A stretch of 64,000 nucleotides of DNA from the NCBI RefSeq assembly GCF_014196505.1, contig NZ_JACIDW010000005.1, positions 153,002-217,001 on the forward strand, in the 5' to 3' direction. Position 1 is the stretch's first letter. The number at the start of each line of letters is the position of its first letter. Shown piece after piece: positions 7,791 through 17,529 of this stretch. The translations under genes were made by a program, and so were the position numbers. This DNA comes from Rhizobium metallidurans (GTDB lineage: Bacteria > Pseudomonadota > Alphaproteobacteria > Rhizobiales > Rhizobiaceae). The notes beneath the pieces are model-generated. The model searched no databases, was not told where the DNA came from, and saw only the letters and a program-made list of their open reading frames with translations.

Positions 7791-9152
7791 ATGAAAAAGT
7801 CATTTTTGATGGGCGTTGCCATGGCGGCGCTTCTGGCCGGCGGCGCGTCCGCGGCCGATCTGAAATTCGCGCCGGGCGAGGACAGCAAGTTCAACTGGAA
7901 GAGCTACGAGGACTTCAAGGCGGCCAATGCCGACCTGAAGGGCCAGGAGCTGACGATCTTCGGGCCGTGGCGCGGCGAGGACGAGGCGCTGTTCCGCAGC
8001 ATTCTCGCCTATTTCACCGAAGCGACGGGCATCGACGCCAAATATTCGTCCTCGGAAAACTACGAACAGCAGATCGTCATCGACACGCAGGCCGGTTCGC
8101 CGCCGAATATCGCGATCCTGCCGCAGCCGGGCCTTCTGGCCGATCTGGCCGGCAAGGGCTTCCTGGCGCCGCTCGGCGATGAGAACTCCAAGTGGGTCAA
8201 GGACAATTACGGCGCCGGCGACAGCTGGGTCGGCTACGGCACCTACAAGGGCAAGGACGGCAAGGAAGCCTTCTACGCCTTCCCCTACAAGGCCGACGTG
8301 AAGTCGCTGGTCTGGTACGTGCCTGAAAACTTCAAGGAAGCGGGCTACAAGGTCCCGACGACGATGGAAGAGTTGCAGGCTCTGTCCGAGCAGATCGTCA
8401 AGGACGGCGGCGTTCCGTGGTGCATCGGTCTCGGTTCCGGCGGCGCCACCGGCTGGCCGGCAACCGACTGGATCGAAGACCTGATGCTGCGCATGCAGCC
8501 GCCGGAAGCCTACGACAAGTGGACCACCAACGAACTGAAGTTCGATGATCCCGCCGTCGTTTCCGTCATCGACGAGTTCGGCAAGTTCGCCAAGAACGAG
8601 GCCTATGTCGATGGTGGCGTCAAGGCTGTTGCCTCGACCGACTTCCGCGACAGCCCGAAGGGTCTCTTCGCCGTGCCGCCGAAGTGCTACATGCACCACC
8701 AGGCGTCCTTCATCCCGTCCTTCTTCCCCGAGGGAACGAAGCTCGGCCAGGATGCGGACTTCTTCTACATGCCGACCTTCGCGTCGAAGCCTGAGCTCGG
8801 CAAGCCGGTTCTGGGTGCTGGCACGCTGGTCACGATCGCCAAGGATTCCAAGCCGGCACGCGCTTTCGTGGAATTCCTGAAGACGCCGATCGCGCATGAA
8901 GTCTGGATGGCGCAGTCGAGCTTCCTGACCCCCTACAAGGGCGTCAACACGGCCGCCTACGCCAACGAGCAGATGAAGCGCGAAGGCGAAATCCTGACGA
9001 CGGCGACCACCTTCCGCTTCGACGGTTCCGACCTGATGCCCGGCAAGATCGGCGCCGGCGCCTTCTGGACCGGCATGGTCGATTTCGTCGGCGGCAAGTC
9101 GGCTCAGGATACCGCCAAGGAAATCCAGAGCGCCTGGGATGGCATCAAGTAA
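7791..9152 (+). CDS. aglE: AglE, alpha-glucoside-binding protein of ABC importer
   Basis: Periplasmic binding protein that captures alpha-glucosides such as sucrose, maltose and trehalose for AglFGK. The 453 residues start with a signal peptide (MKKSFLMGVAMAALLAGG, cleaved near ASA-AD). The mature protein has the family 1 solute-binding pattern, for example LTIFGPWRGEDEALF and the C-terminal KSAQDTAKEIQSAWDGIK. ATG at 7791 has a GGGAGG ribosome binding site. It is the first gene of the operon and is followed by hairpins that probably raise its mRNA level over the permease genes. The substrate range is inferred from the S. meliloti agl system. Confidence 0.93.
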   Translation: MKKSFLMGVAMAALLAGGASAADLKFAPGEDSKFNWKSYEDFKAANADLKGQELTIFGPWRGEDEALFRSILAYFTEATGIDAKYSSSENYEQQIVIDTQAGSPPNIAILPQPGLLADLAGKGFLAPLGDENSKWVKDNYGAGDSWVGYGTYKGKDGKEAFYAFPYKADVKSLVWYVPENFKEAGYKVPTTMEELQALSEQIVKDGGVPWCIGLGSGGATGWPATDWIEDLMLRMQPPEAYDKWTTNELKFDDPAVVSVIDEFGKFAKNEAYVDGGVKAVASTDFRDSPKGLFAVPPKCYMHHQASFIPSFFPEGTKLGQDADFFYMPTFASKPELGKPVLGAGTLVTIAKDSKPARAFVEFLKTPIAHEVWMAQSSFLTPYKGVNTAAYANEQMKREGEILTTATTFRFDGSDLMPGKIGAGAFWTGMVDFVGGKSAQDTAKEIQSAWDGIK

Positions 9153-9166
9153 CATCGCCTGATCTC

Positions 9167-9232
9167 CATGCCGCCTGCTCGGGCGGCGTGGATGCGAATG
9201 TCTGGCCGGACGCCGTCACAAGCGTCCGGCCA
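9167..9232 (+). promoter_or_regulatory. Two tandem hairpins between aglE and aglF
   Basis: Stem 1 pairs 9167-9175 with 9182-9190 (9 pairs, one G-T). Stem 2 pairs 9203-9213 with 9222-9232 (11 perfect pairs, TGGCCGGACGC). No T-run follows, so they are more likely to stop 3'-5' decay than to end transcription fully. They sit directly after the binding-protein gene in the 165-base aglE-aglF gap. Confidence 0.65.
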
Positions 9233-9317
9233 TCGCCGCCCCTTGCGCCCGCTGCCAGCGTGCCCGGCCGTCAGGCGGCGTGATTTCAAGAAGACGTAGA
9301 CATCAGGGGAGGGATGA

Positions 9318-10331
9318 ATGCTATCGCAGCTGGTTTCCGCTTTGGGGGTCGTGGTCGTCGCCGTATTCGCTTGCGCGGCCTATTTCTATTTCTCGAACAA
9401 GTTCCTTGATATGGCGCTCCCGGTGAGGGACGGCGACATCACCGCCGCCTCGCGAAACCTCAACCGCCGTGCCGTCATCCGGCCGTGGCTGTTCCTGTTC
9501 CCGGCGCTCTTCCTGCTTGTCGTCTATCTCGTCTATCCCGTGATCGCGACCGTTATCCTGTCCTTCTACGATCGCTCCGGCGTTCAGTTCGTCGGCTTCA
9601 GCAATTACCAGTGGGCCTTTACCGACCGCGAATTCCGCCAGTCGATCTTCAACAACATCCTCTGGCTCGCCGTCGTGCCCGCTGCCTGCACCTTCTTCGG
9701 TCTCGTCATCGCCGTCATGACCGACCGCATCTGGTGGGGCAATATCGCGAAAAGCATCGTCTTCATGCCGATGGCGATCTCCTTCGTCGGCGCCTCCGTC
9801 ATCTGGAAATTCATCTACGAGTATCGCGGCGGCAACGCCACGCAGATCGGCCTCCTGAACGCCATCGTCCAGCTCTTCGGTGGCACACCGCAGGTGTGGA
9901 TCTCGGTGCCCTTCTGGAACAGCTTCTTCCTGATGATCATCCTCATCTGGATCCAGACCGGCTTTGCCATGGTCATCCTGTCGGCGGCGCTCCGCGGCAT
10001 CCCGGAAGAGACCATCGAGGCCGCCGTCATCGATGGCGCCAATGGCTGGCAGATCTTCTGGCGCATCATGGTGCCGCAGGTCTGGGGCACGATCGCGGTC
10101 GTCTGGACCACGATCACCATCCTCGTCCTCAAGGTCTTCGATATCGTGCTCACCATGACCAACGGTCAGTGGGACACGATGGTTCTCGCCAATCTCATGT
10201 TCAACTGGATGTTCCGCGGCGGCGGCGACAGCGGCCGAAGCGCCGTCATCGCGCTGATCATCATGCTGGCCGTCACGCCGATTATGGTGTGGAACGTCCG
10301 CCGCGCCAATCGCGAACTGGGAGGCAAGTGA
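9318..10331 (+). CDS. aglF: AglF, alpha-glucoside ABC permease
   Basis: Inner-membrane permease of the MalF type, 337 residues. It shows an N-terminal membrane helix (LVSALGVVVVAVFACAAYFY), a second one around LFLFPALFLLVVYLVYPV, and further helices to the C-terminus. The EAA loop that docks onto the ATPase is IPEETIEAAVIDGANGWQ near residues 230-250. It overlaps no gene but ends 1 base before aglG, and is translated together with it. GGGGAGGG precedes the ATG. Confidence 0.93.
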   Translation: MLSQLVSALGVVVVAVFACAAYFYFSNKFLDMALPVRDGDITAASRNLNRRAVIRPWLFLFPALFLLVVYLVYPVIATVILSFYDRSGVQFVGFSNYQWAFTDREFRQSIFNNILWLAVVPAACTFFGLVIAVMTDRIWWGNIAKSIVFMPMAISFVGASVIWKFIYEYRGGNATQIGLLNAIVQLFGGTPQVWISVPFWNSFFLMIILIWIQTGFAMVILSAALRGIPEETIEAAVIDGANGWQIFWRIMVPQVWGTIAVVWTTITILVLKVFDIVLTMTNGQWDTMVLANLMFNWMFRGGGDSGRSAVIALIIMLAVTPIMVWNVRRANRELGGK

Positions 10332-10332
10332 G

Positions 10333-11496
10333 ATGACCCTGACCCGCGATTTCTTCAAGATCGGCCCGGCCCGTCTGTTCGTCCACGCTGCCGTCCTCTT
10401 GATCGTCATCATCTGGCTGATCCCGACGCTGGGCATCTTCGTCAGCGCGTTGCGCGACAAGGACCAGATCGTCGTTTCCGGCTGGTGGACCGCCTTCTCC
10501 GGCTCGTCGCGCACCGTCGCCGTCCGCCTCGGCCAGGTCGATCAGCAGAAGCAGGATGGCGCGGCCTATGTCATTTCAGGCAATGTGCTTGAAGGCCAGG
10601 AGGGACGCTCGATCAATGCCTTCGGCACCCGCGTCGCGCAGCCGTCGGCCTACAAGGCCGGCGAGACCGCCGATCTCGGCGATGGTCTCTCGCTTGTCGT
10701 CAACGAGGACGGCACCTATCGCTACGCCAAAAACGCCGCTTTTGGGCCGGATGACGGCGGCCGCCGCGTCTATATCTCCGTCGCCACGCCGCCGGAATTC
10801 ACCCTGCAGAACTATCGCACGGTGCTGACGGGCGAGGGCATCGGCCAGTCCTTCATCAACTCGCTGACGGTCACCATCCCGGCCACGATCATCCCGATCC
10901 TGATCGCCGCCTTCGCCGCCTACGCGCTGAGCTGGATGGAATTCCCCGGTCGCGCGCTGCTGATCGCGCTGGTCGTCGGTCTCATCGTCGTGCCGCTGCA
11001 GATGTCGCTGATCCCGCTTTTGCGGCTCTACAATCAGGTCGGCATGCTCCTCGATACGCCGTCCAAGACCTATCCCGGCATCTGGTTGGCGCACACAGCC
11101 TTCGGCATGCCGCTCGCCATCTATCTCCTGCGATCCTACATCGCGGGCCTGCCCAGGGAGATCATCGAATCCGCCCGCGTCGATGGCGCCAGCGATTTCG
11201 AGATCTTCACGCGCATCGTTCTGCCCCTGTCCTTCCCGGCGCTCGCCTCCTTCTCGATCTTCCAGTTCCTGTGGGTCTGGAACGACCTGCTCGTCGCCAT
11301 GGTCTTCCTCGGCACGGACAGGGAACACCTCGTGCTGACGGGTGCGCTCAACGCGCTGCTCGGCTCGCGCGGCGGCAACTGGGAAATCCTGACGGCCTCG
11401 GCCTTCATCACGATCATAGTACCGCTGCTCGTCTTCTTCGCATTGCAGCGCTATCTCGTGCGTGGTCTGCTCTCGGGTTCGGTCAAGGGCGGCTAG
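10333..11496 (+). CDS. aglG: AglG, alpha-glucoside ABC permease
   Basis: Second permease of the importer, MalG type, 387 residues. The EAA loop LPREIIESARVDGASDFE is clear near residues 272-290. Between the first membrane helix and the core there is a long soluble segment (residues about 52-154), presumably periplasmic, that makes the protein longer than a typical MalG of about 280-300. It starts 1 base after the aglF stop. Partner of AglF, AglE and AglK. Confidence 0.93.
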   Translation: MTLTRDFFKIGPARLFVHAAVLLIVIIWLIPTLGIFVSALRDKDQIVVSGWWTAFSGSSRTVAVRLGQVDQQKQDGAAYVISGNVLEGQEGRSINAFGTRVAQPSAYKAGETADLGDGLSLVVNEDGTYRYAKNAAFGPDDGGRRVYISVATPPEFTLQNYRTVLTGEGIGQSFINSLTVTIPATIIPILIAAFAAYALSWMEFPGRALLIALVVGLIVVPLQMSLIPLLRLYNQVGMLLDTPSKTYPGIWLAHTAFGMPLAIYLLRSYIAGLPREIIESARVDGASDFEIFTRIVLPLSFPALASFSIFQFLWVWNDLLVAMVFLGTDREHLVLTGALNALLGSRGGNWEILTASAFITIIVPLLVFFALQRYLVRGLLSGSVKGG

Positions 11497-11541
11497 TCAT
11501 TTCCCAGGACACTTAGAAGACAATATCCAACAGGACCACAT

Positions 11542-13194
11542 ATGAGCATGGCATCTCAATCCAACCTGACGGCTGACAAGGACTGGTGGCGCGGCGCGGT
11601 GATCTACCAGATCTATCCGCGCTCCTATCAGGACAGCAATGGCGACGGCATCGGCGATCTCAAGGGCATCACCGCGAGATTGCCGCATGTGGCCGCCCTT
11701 GGCGCCGACGCCATCTGGATCTCGCCCTTCTTCACCTCGCCGATGCGCGACTTCGGCTACGACGTCTCCGACTACGAGAACGTCGACTCGATCTTCGGCA
11801 CGCTGGTTGATTTCGATTCCCTGATCGCCGAAGCACATCGCCTCGGCATCCGCGTGATGATCGATCTCGTCATCTCGCACTCCTCCGATCAGCATCCCTG
11901 GTTCGTCGAGAGCCGTTCCAGTCGCACCAACGCCAAGGCCGACTGGTACGTCTGGAGCGACTCGAAGCCGGATGGCACCCCGCCCAACAACTGGCTGTCG
12001 ATCTTCGGCGGCTCCGCTTGGGCGTGGGACCCGACCCGCATGCAATATTACATGCACAACTTCCTGACCTCGCAGCCGGATCTCAACCTGCATAACCCTG
12101 AGGTTCAGAACCGCCTGCTGGATGTCGTCCGCTTCTGGCTGAAGCGCGGCGTCGACGGTTTCCGCCTCGACACGATCAATTTCTATTTCCACGACAAGGA
12201 ACTGCGCGACAATCCGGCCCTGGCGCCGGAGCGCCGCAACGCCTCGACGGCGCCGGCGGTCAATCCCTATAATTTCCAGGAACACATCTACGACAAGAAC
12301 CGCCCCGAGAATATCGCCTTCCTGAAGCGCTTCCGCGCGGTGCTCGAGGAATTCCAGGATATCGCCGCGGTCGGCGAAGTCGGCGATAGCCAGCGCGGTC
12401 TCGAGATCGTCGGCGAGTATACGTCCGGCGACGACAAGATGCACATGTGCTACGCCTTCGAGTTCCTGTCGCCGGACCCGCTGTCGCCGGAGCGCATCGA
12501 GGACGTGATGAATGATTTCGCCGCCGCCGCCCCCGATGGCTGGGCCTGCTGGGCGCTCTCCAATCACGATGTCGTGCGCCATGTGACCCGTTGGGGCTCG
12601 CTCGTTGCCGATCGCGACGCCTTCGCCAAGCAATATGCGGCGATGCTGATGACGATGCGCGGCTCCGTCTGCCTCTATCAGGGCGAGGAGCTCGGTCTGA
12701 CGGAAGCCGATCTCGCCTACGAGGACCTGCAGGACCCTTACGGCATCCAGTTCTGGCCGGAGTTCAAGGGCCGCGACGGCTGCCGCACGCCGATGGTCTG
12801 GGACAGCCAGGTCGCCCAGGGTGGCTTCTCCACCGTCAAGCCATGGCTGCCGGTGCCGGTCGAACATATCCTGCGCGCCGTCAGCGTCCAGCAGGGCGAC
12901 GAGACCTCGGTGCTGGAGCACTATCGCCGCTTCATCGCCTTCCGCAAGCAGCACCCGGCCTTCGCCAAGGGCGAGATCAAATTCATGGAGCCGCAGGGCG
13001 ACATGCTGATTTTCGAGCGCGAATACGGCAACGAAAAGCTGCTCTGCGTCTTCAACATGAGCGCGACCGAAGCCTTGGCCGCTCTACCTGAAGGCAACTG
13101 GCAGGCGTTGACGGGCCATGGTTTCGTCAGCAATAACTATGGCGACAAGATCGATATACCCGCCTGGGGCGCGTATTTCGCTCGTCTCGCCTAG
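11542..13194 (+). CDS. aglA: AglA, GH13 alpha-glucosidase
   Basis: Cytoplasmic alpha-glucosidase of family GH13 (oligo-1,6-glucosidase type), which hydrolyses imported alpha-glucosides to glucose. The 550 residues have no signal peptide. Family motifs are IYQIYPRSYQDSNGDGIGDL at the start, DLVISHSSDQHPWF, VDGFRLDT with the nucleophile Asp210, AVGEVGD with the acid Glu279, and LSNHDVVRH with Asp343; the catalytic triad is complete. It lies between the permease genes and aglK as in S. meliloti. A second in-frame ATG two codons downstream (11548) is possible. Confidence 0.95.
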   Translation: MSMASQSNLTADKDWWRGAVIYQIYPRSYQDSNGDGIGDLKGITARLPHVAALGADAIWISPFFTSPMRDFGYDVSDYENVDSIFGTLVDFDSLIAEAHRLGIRVMIDLVISHSSDQHPWFVESRSSRTNAKADWYVWSDSKPDGTPPNNWLSIFGGSAWAWDPTRMQYYMHNFLTSQPDLNLHNPEVQNRLLDVVRFWLKRGVDGFRLDTINFYFHDKELRDNPALAPERRNASTAPAVNPYNFQEHIYDKNRPENIAFLKRFRAVLEEFQDIAAVGEVGDSQRGLEIVGEYTSGDDKMHMCYAFEFLSPDPLSPERIEDVMNDFAAAAPDGWACWALSNHDVVRHVTRWGSLVADRDAFAKQYAAMLMTMRGSVCLYQGEELGLTEADLAYEDLQDPYGIQFWPEFKGRDGCRTPMVWDSQVAQGGFSTVKPWLPVPVEHILRAVSVQQGDETSVLEHYRRFIAFRKQHPAFAKGEIKFMEPQGDMLIFEREYGNEKLLCVFNMSATEALAALPEGNWQALTGHGFVSNNYGDKIDIPAWGAYFARLA

Positions 13195-13218
13195 AGACTT
13201 CCGGAGGAGGAGAACTCG

Positions 13219-14310
13219 ATGACTGGACTGACACTCAAGGACATTCGCAAATCCTACGGTGCCGTGGACGTGCTTCATGGCATCGATCTTGAGATCAAGG
13301 AGGGCGAATTCGTTGTCTTCGTCGGTCCGTCGGGCTGCGGCAAGTCCACGCTGCTGCGCATGATCGCCGGTCTGGAGAACATCACCGGCGGCGACATGTA
13401 TATCGACGGCCAGCTGGTCAACGACGTCCCGCCTTCCAAGCGCGGCATCGCCATGGTGTTCCAGTCCTATGCGCTCTATCCGCATATGACCGTCTATGAC
13501 AACATGGCCTTCGGCATGAAGATCGCCGGCGAGAACAAGCAGGAAATCGATCGTCGCGTGCGCGCGGCGGCCGAGAGCCTGCAGCTCACCAAGTATCTGG
13601 ACCGCCTGCCAAAGGCACTGTCCGGCGGCCAGCGCCAGCGCGTCGCCATCGGCCGCGCCATTTGCCGCAACCCGAAGGTCTTCCTCTTCGACGAGCCGCT
13701 GTCGAACCTCGACGCGGCGCTGCGCGTTGCCACCCGCATCGAGATCGCCCGCCTCAACGAGCAGATGGCCGACACGACGATGATCTACGTTACCCACGAC
13801 CAGGTCGAGGCGATGACGCTGGCCGATCGCATCGTCGTGCTGTCCGCCGGCAACATCGAACAGGTCGGCGCGCCGCTCGAGCTCTACGAGCGTCCGGCCA
13901 ATCTCTTCGTCGCCAAGTTCATCGGCTCGCCCGCCATGAACGTCATCCCGGCCACCGTCACGGAAGCCGGCAACACGACGACGGTCACGTTGACCGGCGG
14001 CAAGTCCGTGACGCTCGGCATTCCCACGGCTGCGTCCGAGAAGGGCAAGACCGCCAGCTTCGGCGTTCGCCCCGAAGACCTGCGCATCGCCGCGCCGGCT
14101 GACGATTATCTGTTCGAGGGTGAAGTATCGATCGTCGAGGCGCTCGGCGAGGTGACGCTGCTCTACATCGAGGGTCTGGTGCAGAACGAGCCGATCATCG
14201 TCAAGCTGCCTGGCATCTATGATGTGAAGCGCGGCCAGAAGATGCATTTCTCCGCCGATCGCTCGAAACTGCACCTCTTCGATGCGGAAGGTCGCACTTA
14301 TCGCAAGTAA
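13219..14310 (+). CDS. aglK: AglK, ATPase of alpha-glucoside importer
   Basis: ABC ATPase of the MalK/UgpC type, 363 residues. Walker A is GPSGCGKST (about 36-44), the signature is LSGGQRQRVAIGRA, Walker B is VFLFDEPLSNLD and the H-loop is VTHDQVEAMTLADR. The C-terminal third is the regulatory TOBE domain usual for carbohydrate importers. It follows aglA by 24 bases, with GGAGGAGG in the gap, and ends the operon. Confidence 0.94.
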   Translation: MTGLTLKDIRKSYGAVDVLHGIDLEIKEGEFVVFVGPSGCGKSTLLRMIAGLENITGGDMYIDGQLVNDVPPSKRGIAMVFQSYALYPHMTVYDNMAFGMKIAGENKQEIDRRVRAAAESLQLTKYLDRLPKALSGGQRQRVAIGRAICRNPKVFLFDEPLSNLDAALRVATRIEIARLNEQMADTTMIYVTHDQVEAMTLADRIVVLSAGNIEQVGAPLELYERPANLFVAKFIGSPAMNVIPATVTEAGNTTTVTLTGGKSVTLGIPTAASEKGKTASFGVRPEDLRIAAPADDYLFEGEVSIVEALGEVTLLYIEGLVQNEPIIVKLPGIYDVKRGQKMHFSADRSKLHLFDAEGRTYRK

Positions 14311-14482
14311 GTTGTAAATCTCTCCCGGGCTGTGTGAATAACGCGGCCCGGAGACTTGGTGTTCTCACCTTCTGTTAAAGATCGCTTGGTAGTCTTCCTC
14401 ATTGCGCATTCAGAGGATTACTACAGTGGCGACACCGAGCCCCCAGTCACCAGGACATTTTCTAAACAAGGAAGAATCCTTC

Positions 14483-14836
14483 ATGTACGACCGCGAAGTG
14501 CGGTTCAAGATGGAGGACACGATGAACGCGGCGCGTCTCGAGTATACCGAGAAGGGCGTCATGAACATGGCCTCGCGCCGTTGCGACATCATCCGCATTT
14601 CCAAGAGCAGCGCGGTCCTGGCGATCCTGACGCAGTTCAATCTCCCGCGTCAGTTCTATCTCGATCTTCCCGATGCCCGCATCAGCAAGATCGGCTGCAT
14701 GCTGACCCGCGTCAACGCCAACAACACCGTGGAAGTCCGCTTCCTGCGCATGCTGACCGACAAGGAACTGAACAAGATCTTCGTCTACAGCACCCATCCG
14801 GCCCATCGCGACCGCGTGCTCGACATTCGCGGCTGA
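14483..14836 (+). CDS. PilZ-like small protein
   Basis: A 117-residue soluble protein. I start it at ATG 14483, which has AAGGAAG upstream; an earlier TTG at 14402 would add 27 residues of poor quality. The stretch ASRRCDIIRISKSSAVLAI resembles the core of PilZ domains, which bind cyclic di-GMP, but the usual RxxxR motif is not obvious. A PilZ-like fold is therefore a guess from pattern; loss of c-di-GMP binding is possible. It is a single gene followed by a very strong terminator. Confidence 0.6.
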   Translation: MYDREVRFKMEDTMNAARLEYTEKGVMNMASRRCDIIRISKSSAVLAILTQFNLPRQFYLDLPDARISKIGCMLTRVNANNTVEVRFLRMLTDKELNKIFVYSTHPAHRDRVLDIRG

Positions 14837-14855
14837 TCGCTGCTTGCAGATATGA

Positions 14856-14897
14856 ACGACAAGGCCCGCGAGATCGTCTCGCGGGCCTTGTCGTTTT
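14856..14897 (+). terminator. Rho-independent terminator after PilZ-like gene
   Basis: A perfect 18-pair stem (14856-14873 with 14877-14894), loop TCG, followed by TTTT on the plus strand. It lies between the PilZ-like gene and the end of edd on the other strand. The minus-strand side lacks a T-run, so it serves mainly the plus-strand gene. Confidence 0.9.
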
Positions 14898-14919
14898 CAG
14901 CGGCAGATCGCGGCGCTGC

Positions 14920-16740
14920 TCAGTGGAAGAGCACGCTGGCGCCCTTGTCGGATGCGCCGACGGCGCGGCGGAAGGGGGCGAAAAGCTCGCGGCCCATGCC
15001 GAATTCGTTGTCCGAGAGATCGGCGTCGGCAGGCTTGCGGTCGGCGAGCGTGGCCGCGTCCACAAGCACTTCGAGCGTTCCGGCGATCGCGTCGAGACGG
15101 ATGATGTCGCCGTCCATGATGCGCGCGATCGGTCCGCCATCGACGGCCTCCGGCGTCACATGGATCGCCGCCGGGACCTTGCCCGATGCGCCGGACATGC
15201 GCCCGTCGGTCAGAAGCGCCACGCGGAAGCCGCGGTCCTGCAGCACGCCGAGCGGCGGCGTCAGCTTGTGCAGCTCCGGCATCCCGTTTGCCTTCGGTCC
15301 CTGGAAGCGGACGACGGCGATGAAGTCGCGGTTGAGCTTGCCTTCCTTGAAGGCCTCCTGAAGCTCCTGCTGGCTGTGGAAGACGATCGCCGGCGCCTCG
15401 ATGACGTGGCGATCGGGCTTCACGGCCGAGATCTTGATCACGCCCTTCCCGAGATTGCCGCGCAGCATCTTCAGGCCGCCATTCGCCTGGAACGGCGTTT
15501 CGATGTTCGCGAGCACCTTCGGATCGACACTCTTTTCCGGCGAGGGCTCGCGCACGATGCCGCCATCCTCGCCAAGGCGCGGATCGATCGTGTAGGCCTG
15601 CAGCCCATGGCCGAACACGGTGCGCACGTCGTCGTGCACCAGGCCGTGCTTCAACAGTTCCTTGATCAGGAAGCCCATGCCGCCAGCCGCGTGGAAATGG
15701 TTCACGTCGGCAAGCCCGTTCGGGTAGACGCGGGCAAGCAGCGGCACCACCTCGGAGAGCTCGGCGATATCCTGCCAGGTCAACTCGATGCCGGCGGCGC
15801 GCGCCATGGCGACGAGGTGCAGCGTGTGGTTGGTCGAGCCGCCGGTGGCGTGCAGGCCGACGACGCCGTTGACGATCGAGCGCTCGTCGATCATCTCGCC
15901 CGCGGGCGTGAACTCGTTGCCCTGCGCGGTGATCGCCAGCGCCCGCTTGGTGGCCTCGCGGGTGAATGCTTCGCGAAGCGGCGTGCCCGGATTGATGAAG
16001 GACGAGCCGGGCATGTGGAAGCCCATGATCTCCATCAGCATCTGGTTGGAGTTCGCCGTGCCGTAGAAGGTGCAGGTGCCCGGCCCGTGGTAGGACTTGG
16101 ATTCGGCCTCCAGCAGTTCGGCGCGGCCGACCTTGCCCTCGGCGTAAAGCTGACGAACGCGCGACTTCTCGTCGTTCGGCAGCCCAGATGTCATCGGCCC
16201 GGCCGGAACGAAGATCGACGGCAGATGGCCGAAGGTCAGCGCGGCGATTGTCAGGCCCGGCACGATCTTGTCGCAGACGCCGAGATAGAGGGCCGCGTCG
16301 AACATGTTGTGCGACAGGCCGACACCCGCGGCCATGGCGATCAGGTCGCGCGAGAAGAGTGAGAGCTCCATGCCCGGCTGGCCCTGTGTCACGCCATCGC
16401 ACATGGCCGGAACCGCGCCCGCCACCTGCGCGATGCCGCCGGCTTCGGCGGCAGCCTGGCGAATGATCGCGGGATAGGTCTCGAACGGCTGGTGCGCCGA
16501 GAGCATGTCGTTATACGAGGTGATGATGCCGAGATTGGAAACATGGTCGCCGGCCAGCGCTTCCTTCTCGGCGGTGGAACAGACCGCGAAGCCGTGTGCG
16601 AGGTTCGCGCAGCCGAGCGAGGAGCGAACGACGCTCTTGCCCACCGCGTTTCGCAATCGCTCGAGATAGAGCTCTCGTGACAGTTTCGACCGTTCGACGA
16701 TACGGTTTGTGATGGCGGCAACGCGCGAATGAGCGGACAT
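14920..16740 (-). CDS. edd: Edd, phosphogluconate dehydratase
   Basis: Edd removes water from 6-phosphogluconate to give 2-keto-3-deoxy-6-phosphogluconate, the first committed step of the Entner-Doudoroff pathway. The protein has 606 residues, normal for the IlvD/Edd family. Motifs include [26 protein letters not shown] and [16 protein letters not shown] with Cys residues suitable for the iron-sulfur cluster, and [16 protein letters not shown] near the C-terminus. It is the last gene of zwf-pgl-edd, 78 bases after pgl. No eda gene is in the window. Confidence 0.97.
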   Translation of the reverse strand: MSAHSRVAAITNRIVERSKLSRELYLERLRNAVGKSVVRSSLGCANLAHGFAVCSTAEKEALAGDHVSNLGIITSYNDMLSAHQPFETYPAIIRQAAAEAGGIAQVAGAVPAMCDGVTQGQPGMELSLFSRDLIAMAAGVGLSHNMFDAALYLGVCDKIVPGLTIAALTFGHLPSIFVPAGPMTSGLPNDEKSRVRQLYAEGKVGRAELLEAESKSYHGPGTCTFYGTANSNQMLMEIMGFHMPGSSFINPGTPLREAFTREATKRALAITAQGNEFTPAGEMIDERSIVNGVVGLHATGGSTNHTLHLVAMARAAGIELTWQDIAELSEVVPLLARVYPNGLADVNHFHAAGGMGFLIKELLKHGLVHDDVRTVFGHGLQAYTIDPRLGEDGGIVREPSPEKSVDPKVLANIETPFQANGGLKMLRGNLGKGVIKISAVKPDRHVIEAPAIVFHSQQELQEAFKEGKLNRDFIAVVRFQGPKANGMPELHKLTPPLGVLQDRGFRVALLTDGRMSGASGKVPAAIHVTPEAVDGGPIARIMDGDIIRLDAIAGTLEVLVDAATLADRKPADADLSDNEFGMGRELFAPFRRAVGASDKGASVLFH

Positions 16741-16818
16741 GGGAAATCCTTGTCGTTTGCTGGTATTCGATTGTCTGTTCGCGGCTTCAGGCCGTATCGG
16801 CCACGAGGGCCTGTCGGC

Positions 16819-17517
16819 TTATGGAGCCCAGTATATGTCGACCGGCGTCGCGGCGCGGCGAAGGACTGCCCGGATCGGCATCTCCGCTTCGTCGCCGGCA
16901 CCCTCGGCCTTGGCCAGAACATCCTTCTTGCCGTCGCCTTCGATGTGAAGAACAAGCAGCCCCGCATCCTGCAGGCTTGAGAAGGTGAAGGTCAGGCGTG
17001 GTTCGCCGGCGCCTTCGGCGTCCATGGTAATGATGCCGCGTGGCGTTTTCGGGTCGAGCGCGACAGCAAGATTGCTGCCACCAGGGAAGAACGAAGCCGT
17101 GTGACCGTCGCCGCCCATGCCTAAAATGACGACGTCGAACGGATTGCCGATCGAAGCCGTGGCCACAGTCGAAAGCCTTGCGGCTTCCTCGACCGTTGCC
17201 GCCGGCTGGTAGAGCGGCTGGAACTTTGCCGCCTTCGCCTTGTTCTGCAACAGGTTGCTGATGACGAGCAGATGGTTCGAGCGCGGATTGTCGGCGGGCA
17301 CGAAACGCTCGTCGACGAGGGTGATCGTCACCTTCGTCCAGTCGAGATCGCGCGTCGACAGCTCCTGGAAGAATGCCTTCGGCGTCGAGCCGCCGGAAAC
17401 GGCGATCTCGGCCGTTCCCTTCTTGGCGATGGCCGTCGAAAGCGATGCAGCGACCTTGTCGGCAAGGTTGCGCGCCAGTTCGGCGGCGTTGGCAAAATTG
17501 TGCATGGTCGCTGCCAT
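16819..17517 (-). CDS. pgl: Pgl, 6-phosphogluconolactonase
   Basis: Pgl hydrolyses 6-phosphogluconolactone made by Zwf. The protein has 232 residues with the family motifs AVSGGSTPKAFFQELS near the N-terminus, LVDERFVPADNPRSNH in the middle, and VILGMGGDGHTASFFPG. It starts 12 bases after the zwf stop codon, with AAGGA upstream, and is clearly in one operon with zwf and edd. Confidence 0.96.
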   Translation of the reverse strand: MAATMHNFANAAELARNLADKVAASLSTAIAKKGTAEIAVSGGSTPKAFFQELSTRDLDWTKVTITLVDERFVPADNPRSNHLLVISNLLQNKAKAAKFQPLYQPAATVEEAARLSTVATASIGNPFDVVILGMGGDGHTASFFPGGSNLAVALDPKTPRGIITMDAEGAGEPRLTFTFSSLQDAGLLVLHIEGDGKKDVLAKAEGAGDEAEMPIRAVLRRAATPVDIYWAP

Positions 17518-17529
17518 CTCTCTCGATCC

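Noticed and set aside
14322..14355. Imperfect hairpin after aglK
   Set aside because: Needs a bulge and a long loop, and no T-run follows.
14905..16362. Long plus-strand frame opposite edd
   Set aside because: Antisense to a complete, conserved enzyme gene and without motifs.
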